Origin: a bacterium
GTDB taxonomy: Bacteria; Lindowbacteria; 2-12-FULL-62-27
Reading direction: 5' to 3'
Assembly (NCBI GenBank): GCA_016202645.1
Contig: JACQOF010000111.1
Location: 1-23,357 of the forward strand
DNA: 23,357 nucleotides
Positions 20,214 to 23,357 of this stretch are shown here, in pieces; within the stretch, counting starts at the first letter, position 1, and every line of letters begins with the position of its first letter. The notes under the pieces were generated by a model. The model worked only from the letters and a program-made list of their open reading frames with translations. It was not told the origin of the DNA and searched no databases. Made by a program: the position numbers and the translations under genes.

Positions 20214-21368
20214 ATGGAAAGACAAGGGAGAAAGGGAGAAAGGGAGAAAGGGAGAAAGTTAAACAGGGAACTGCAGGGAAAGGGCTGTCCTCTCTCCCTC
20301 TCTCCCTTTCTCCCTTTCTCCCTGATTTTGGCCCTGGCCTTTCTCCCTCCCAACCCCGTCTATGCGGCGGAGCTTCTAACCGGCAAGCTCGCGGATGTGC
20401 GCGGGGAGGTGGAGGTGCAGAAGCGTGGGAGCCGGGAGTGGGTGCGGGGGACGAGCGGGATGGTGGTGTCGCCCGGGGACCAGGTGAATACGGGGCTTGG
20501 CGGGAGCGCGAGTCTCGTGTTCAAGAACAGCGTGACCGAGATCCGGCCGCTCACGCAGTTTGTTGTGGGCCGCGCGTTTGAGGATGCCAAGACCGTCAAC
20601 ACGGAACTCTTTTTGCAGATCGGCAAAGTCGTGTCGAACGTCGACCCGAAGAGCGCCAAGGGCAATCGATTCACCGTGACGACGCCGACCGCCGTTGCCG
20701 GCGTGCGCGGCACTCGCCAAGAGTGCGGCTACAGCGCCGGGTTTGGCACCGAAGTCAAAATCGAAAACGGCGAGGGATACATGTCGCCGGTGCGCGCGGA
20801 GAAACTTCCGCCCGCCGTCCAGGCGATGCTGGGCGTGGCGCCCGCGGGCGGCGAGCGCGCGGGGGGCGTGGGGCGTGGCGACGAGAAGCGCGCGGATGCG
20901 CCGGGCCGGGATGTTCCCGGCGCCGCCGAAACTCCGAAGACCGTAGCCGAAGCGGTGGAAGCATTCAACCAGTGGATGGACGCGTCGGAAGCGGCGCTGT
21001 CGGAGGACGCGGCCGCGCCCGAAGAGGGTGTTGCGCTCGAGCTGGATCCGGGAAGTCTGGACTACGTCGTCGAAATCGGCGACGGCCTGACAGGATCGGT
21101 CACAGACGCGGACGATCCGACGGCCGTGGAGGATCCGCTGACGGCGCTGGTTGAAGACGCCGCGCCGTCGGTCCTGCCGGACGGCCTTACCGACGCCGAG
21201 GAATTCGCCGCGCTCATCAGCACGGAGATCGTGGACGAGCCGGTCGGCGTCACGTCGCTGGAGGATCAGGAGGAATTCGCGGCGGAGCTGGAGGCGCTGA
21301 TCTCAACGGGCGTTGTGACAATCACGCCGCCGGATCGTCCCAGCCAAGGGCAAAGTCAGGGTCAGTAA
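20214..21368 (+). CDS. Secreted FecR-domain protein with acidic C-terminal tail
   Basis: A 384-residue exported protein. The signal peptide (1-51) is the repeat-encoded GRKGEREKGRK n-region plus LSPFLPFSLILALAFLPPNPVYA, cut before AELL. Residues of about 55-185 form a FecR domain: LADVRGEVEVQKRG, SPGDQVNTGLGGSASLVFKNSVTEIRPLTQFVVG, then RFTVTTPTAVAGVRGT, the family's strongest motif. In iron uptake, FecR relays signals to a sigma factor through a membrane helix; here the domain stands alone after a signal peptide, as in many extracytoplasmic FecR-domain proteins of unknown function. Residues from about 215 are acidic and low in complexity (Glu, Asp, Ala, Pro), with two DxEEFAA-type repeats near the end. 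ATG at 20214 has GGGGAG about 10 nt upstream. It closes the four-gene exported operon. Its last codons (AAAGTCAGGGTCA at DNA level) repeat the sequence flanking the arm at 17147. Confidence 0.88.
   Translation: MERQGRKGEREKGRKLNRELQGKGCPLSLSPFLPFSLILALAFLPPNPVYAAELLTGKLADVRGEVEVQKRGSREWVRGTSGMVVSPGDQVNTGLGGSASLVFKNSVTEIRPLTQFVVGRAFEDAKTVNTELFLQIGKVVSNVDPKSAKGNRFTVTTPTAVAGVRGTRQECGYSAGFGTEVKIENGEGYMSPVRAEKLPPAVQAMLGVAPAGGERAGGVGRGDEKRADAPGRDVPGAAETPKTVAEAVEAFNQWMDASEAALSEDAAAPEEGVALELDPGSLDYVVEIGDGLTGSVTDADDPTAVEDPLTALVEDAAPSVLPDGLTDAEEFAALISTEIVDEPVGVTSLEDQEEFAAELEALISTGVVTITPPDRPSQGQSQGQ
20226..20323 (+). repeat. 98-bp inverted-repeat element, copy 2
   Basis: Arm (GGGAGAAA)4G at 20226-20258, loop 20259-20290 (TTAAACAG... 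CTGTCC) and CT-rich arm 20291-20323. The architecture and 98-bp length are identical to copy 1, although the genes it heads encode unrelated mature proteins. Followed by GATTTTGGCCCTGGCC and a short TTTCTCCCT. Confidence 0.9.
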
Positions 21369-21414
21369 ATCTGGCATAATTCTCGCAAGACTTCAGCTGA
21401 CTGAATCAATTCCC

Positions 21415-21477
21415 GTCACCCCCGCGAAAGCGGGGGTCCAGAAGGCGGTTCTGGATTCCCGCTTTCGCGGGAATGAC
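21415..21477. repeat. REP-like double-hairpin palindrome between convergent genes; possible terminator
   Basis: GTCACCCCCGCGAAAGCGGG and its near mirror copy ending TTCGCGGGAATGAC form an imperfect two-fold palindrome. Each half also folds alone (CCCCCGC/GCGGGGG around GAAA, and TTCCCGC/GCGGGAA around TTTC). Sequences of this kind are widespread dispersed repeats in many bacteria. Lying between the FecR gene stop (21368) and the acetolactate synthase stop (21495), it could end or stabilise both transcripts; there is no clear U-tract. Confidence 0.8.
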
Positions 21478-21494
21478 GAAGAAAATAGGGTCCG

Positions 21495-23234
21495 TTATTC
21501 GTAGATCGTGTCGGCGAATGTTTTGCCGGCCGGGATCATCGGCAGGACGTGTTCGGAGTATTTGACGGAGACGTCCAGGACGTAGGCGGTTTTGGCCGCG
21601 AGCATTTCTTCCAAGGCCGGTTTCACGTCGGATTTTTTCGTCACATGGCGGCCCGGCAGGTTGCAGGCTTTGGCGATGCCCACGAAATCCGGATAATCGA
21701 CGTCGGGGTTGGTCGGATCGCCGATGAAGGTCTGCGCGCGTTTGGCCTCGTAGAAGCGGTCTTCCCACTGCACGACCATCCCGAGGTGCCGGTTGTTCAA
21801 GATCAGAGCTTTCGCCGCGATTTTTTCGGTATAGGCCGTCGCGAGTTCCTGGATGTTCATGATAAAGGACCCGTCGCCGTCGATGTCGACGACTTCGTGG
21901 TCCGGAAACGCGAGTTTGGCTCCGAGGGCCGCCGGGTATCCGAAGCCCATGGACCCCAGCCCGGAGGATGACAGGAACGTGCGGGGCTTATGCATCTTGA
22001 GCCACTGCGCGGCCCACATCTGGTGCTGGCCGACGCCCATGGTGATGATGGTGTCTTTGCCCTCGACCAGTTTGTTGAGTTCCTCCAGCACATACTGCGG
22101 CAAAATCCCCGTGTCCTTGCGGTCGTACCGGTAGGGAAACTTTTTCTTTTCCTCCTCGATCCGCGCCGCCCACTCCCGGTGTTTGGCCGGCTTCACGAGC
22201 GACAGGATCGCCTCAAGGGTGAGTTTTGCGTCCGCGACAATCGGGATCTGCACGGGTTTGTTTTTGTTGATCTCGGACGCATCCACATCAATATGGATGA
22301 TCCTTCCGTGTTTGGCGAACTCCGACACTTTTCCCGTCACGCGGTCGTCGAACCTCACGCCCGCGGCGATGAGCAAGTCCGCCTGACTGACCGCCCAATT
22401 AGCGTAGACGGAGCCATGCATGCCGAGCATGTCGAAGAAGAGGGGATGTCGCGCAGGAAATCCGCCAAGACCCATGACCGTCGAGACGACCGGGATATCG
22501 CATTTCTCGGCAAGCTTGATCAGCACCTCGGTCGCCTCGGAATGGATGCACCCGCCGCCGATGTAGAGGACCGGCCGTTCGGATTCCATGATGGCCTGCG
22601 CCGCCGCCCGCACCTGCGCGGGGCTCGGCGTTTTGGTCGGTTTATATCCGGGGAGGTCCATTGGCTGGTCGAAGTTGGGCACCGTCAGAGCCTGCTGGAT
22701 ATTTTTCGGAATATCGATGAGCACCGGCCCGGGCCGTCCGGTTGCCGCGATGTGAAAGGCTTCCTTGACGATCCGCGCGATGTCGTTCACGTCGGTCACC
22801 ATGTAGTTGTGTTTGGTGACCGTCCGGGTGAGACCCACAACGTCTGTTTCCTGAAACGCGTCCCGTCCGATGACCGGGGTCGGCACCTGTCCGGTGATGG
22901 CCACGATCGGGATGGAATCAAGTTTGGCGTCGGCGATGGGCGTGGCGAGATTAGTCGCGCCCGGACCGGACGTCGCGAGCACGACGCCGACTTTGCCGGT
23001 GGTCCGCGCGTACCCCTGCGCGGCAAACCCTCCGCCCTGTTCGTGCCGCGGGAGGACCACGCGGATGCGATCCGCGCGCGTGAGGGCCTGATGGATTTCC
23101 ATGCTGGCCCCGCCGGGATACCCGAACATGACACGGACACCCTCCCGCCAGAGGGCTTCCTCGAGGATCTGCGCGCCCTTGAGGGGCGTGGCCGTGTGAA
23201 TTTTCTGATGCAGCTCTTTTGCGGGTGTAGCCAT
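21495..23234 (-). CDS. ilvB: Acetolactate synthase, large (catalytic) subunit
   Basis: A 579-residue thiamine-diphosphate enzyme of branched-chain amino acid synthesis. It condenses two pyruvates to 2-acetolactate, or pyruvate with 2-oxobutyrate. Length and order are canonical: N-terminal ThDP-binding PYR domain with FGYPGG and RHEQGGGFAAQGYAR (catalytic Glu65), then SGPGATNL and GQVPTPVIGRDAFQE; a central FAD-binding domain with GVRFDDRVTGK; and a C-terminal PP domain with the ThDP/Mg motif GDGSFIMN...LNNRHLGMV (from about residue 452). FQETD and the GMVVQWEDRFY segment are typical of the anabolic, FAD-dependent enzyme rather than catabolic AlsS. The ATG at 23234 has no Shine-Dalgarno and lies 11 nt from the -10 box. 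No ilvN regulatory subunit follows; the next gene downstream is convergent, so the small subunit, if present, is elsewhere. Confidence 0.97.
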   Translation of the reverse strand: MATPAKELHQKIHTATPLKGAQILEEALWREGVRVMFGYPGGASMEIHQALTRADRIRVVLPRHEQGGGFAAQGYARTTGKVGVVLATSGPGATNLATPIADAKLDSIPIVAITGQVPTPVIGRDAFQETDVVGLTRTVTKHNYMVTDVNDIARIVKEAFHIAATGRPGPVLIDIPKNIQQALTVPNFDQPMDLPGYKPTKTPSPAQVRAAAQAIMESERPVLYIGGGCIHSEATEVLIKLAEKCDIPVVSTVMGLGGFPARHPLFFDMLGMHGSVYANWAVSQADLLIAAGVRFDDRVTGKVSEFAKHGRIIHIDVDASEINKNKPVQIPIVADAKLTLEAILSLVKPAKHREWAARIEEEKKKFPYRYDRKDTGILPQYVLEELNKLVEGKDTIITMGVGQHQMWAAQWLKMHKPRTFLSSSGLGSMGFGYPAALGAKLAFPDHEVVDIDGDGSFIMNIQELATAYTEKIAAKALILNNRHLGMVVQWEDRFYEAKRAQTFIGDPTNPDVDYPDFVGIAKACNLPGRHVTKKSDVKPALEEMLAAKTAYVLDVSVKYSEHVLPMIPAGKTFADTIYE

Positions 23235-23245
23235 GACCGGGGGGC

Positions 23246-23274
23246 ATTATGTCCGAGGGGCGGAAGCTTGTCAA
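23246..23274 (-). promoter_or_regulatory. Strong sigma70-type promoter of ilvB
   Basis: On the minus strand, TTGACA (23274-23269), exactly 17 bp, then CATAAT (23251-23246, 5 of 6). Eleven nt separate the -10 box from the ATG, so the predicted leader is about 4-5 nt and no ribosome-binding site fits. No leader peptide or T-box-type attenuator lies between promoter and gene. Confidence 0.75.
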
Positions 23275-23290
23275 GGAACCCCCCTCCCGG

Positions 23291-23311
23291 CCTCCCCCTC
23301 ACGGGGGGAGG
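23291..23311. other. GC-rich hairpin upstream of the ilvB promoter
   Basis: CCTCCCCC (23291-23298) and GGGGGAGG (23304-23311) form an 8-bp stem around a 5-nt loop. On the plus strand an A-tract follows; on the minus strand the T-tract precedes the stem, so it is not a standard terminator for ilvB-direction transcription. The remaining bases to 23357 show no supportable gene. Confidence 0.5.
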
Positions 23312-23357
23312 AGTTTAAAAAAATAACAGTTGCTTTTAGCAGGCCGGTTTGGTACCA

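Noticed and set aside
21990-23318. 442-codon plus-strand frame opposite ilvB
   Set aside because: ilvB is unmistakable on the minus strand with all catalytic motifs; the plus frame is His/Arg/Asp-rich shadow sequence.
23235-23357. tRNA or T-box leader upstream of ilvB (sequence ends in CCA)
   Set aside because: No cloverleaf or T-box core is visible, and the promoter lies too close to the ATG for a leader.

Overview
The window is a moderately GC-rich, gene-dense bacterial chromosome segment. An outer-membrane barrel, Sec signal peptides and a giant protein with a FlgD/T9SS-like C-terminal domain point to a Gram-negative (diderm) organism. The mix of housekeeping genes and repeat-laden giant exported proteins suggests an uncultured or candidate-phylum lineage, but the phylum cannot be fixed from the sequence alone.

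Left part (1-3514): a 5'-truncated class II fumarase (+) converges on a two-gene minus-strand unit, a Gfo/Idh/MocA oxidoreductase followed with a GTGA overlap by a hexapeptide-repeat acyltransferase. This pair is typical of acetamido-sugar synthesis for surface polysaccharide. Divergent from it is a Doc-family toxin whose TTG start overlaps the stop of a tiny possible antitoxin ORF.

Mobile part (3700-4925): a REP-associated tyrosine transposase (RAYT, HUH/Y1 family) lies between perfect 27-bp inverted repeats with short repeats outside them. It is followed by the 3' end of a second, diverged RAYT with its own terminal repeat. The start codon and first codons of the next gene lie inside that older remnant.

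Central part (4872-21368): four co-directional genes for exported proteins, tightly spaced or overlapping like an operon. They are (1) a 4363-residue M6-type metalloprotease fused to six parallel beta-helix plus FN3-like modules, two tandem beta domains, an invasin-like Ig domain and a FlgD-like C-terminus; (2) an alginate-export-like outer-membrane barrel; (3) a small helical secreted protein of unknown function; (4) a FecR-domain secreted protein with an acidic tail.

The most striking signal is that the 5' ends of all four genes are built from repeat or mobile DNA. Genes 2 and 4 start with a 98-bp element made of a 33-nt (GGGAGAAA)4-type arm, a 32-nt loop and a 33-nt opposite arm, and the element encodes the n- and h-regions of the signal peptide. 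Gene 3 carries a 198-bp inverted-repeat-bounded, hairpin-rich element in frame just before its signal peptide. Gene 1 starts in the old RAYT end. Single 33-nt arms also sit at the acyltransferase stop codon and twice inside the giant gene. Because the unit is 8 bp, every reading frame encodes the same octapeptide: basic GRKGEREK on one strand, hydrophobic SLSPFLPF on the other. The 33-nt length is frame-neutral, and most arms hold exactly four GGG tracts.

Right part (21415-23357): a long palindromic REP-like repeat separates the operon from a convergent, complete acetolactate synthase large-subunit gene. That gene has a strong sigma70-type promoter placed so close to its ATG that the mRNA should be almost leaderless. 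The oxidoreductase gene at 2995 shows the same arrangement.
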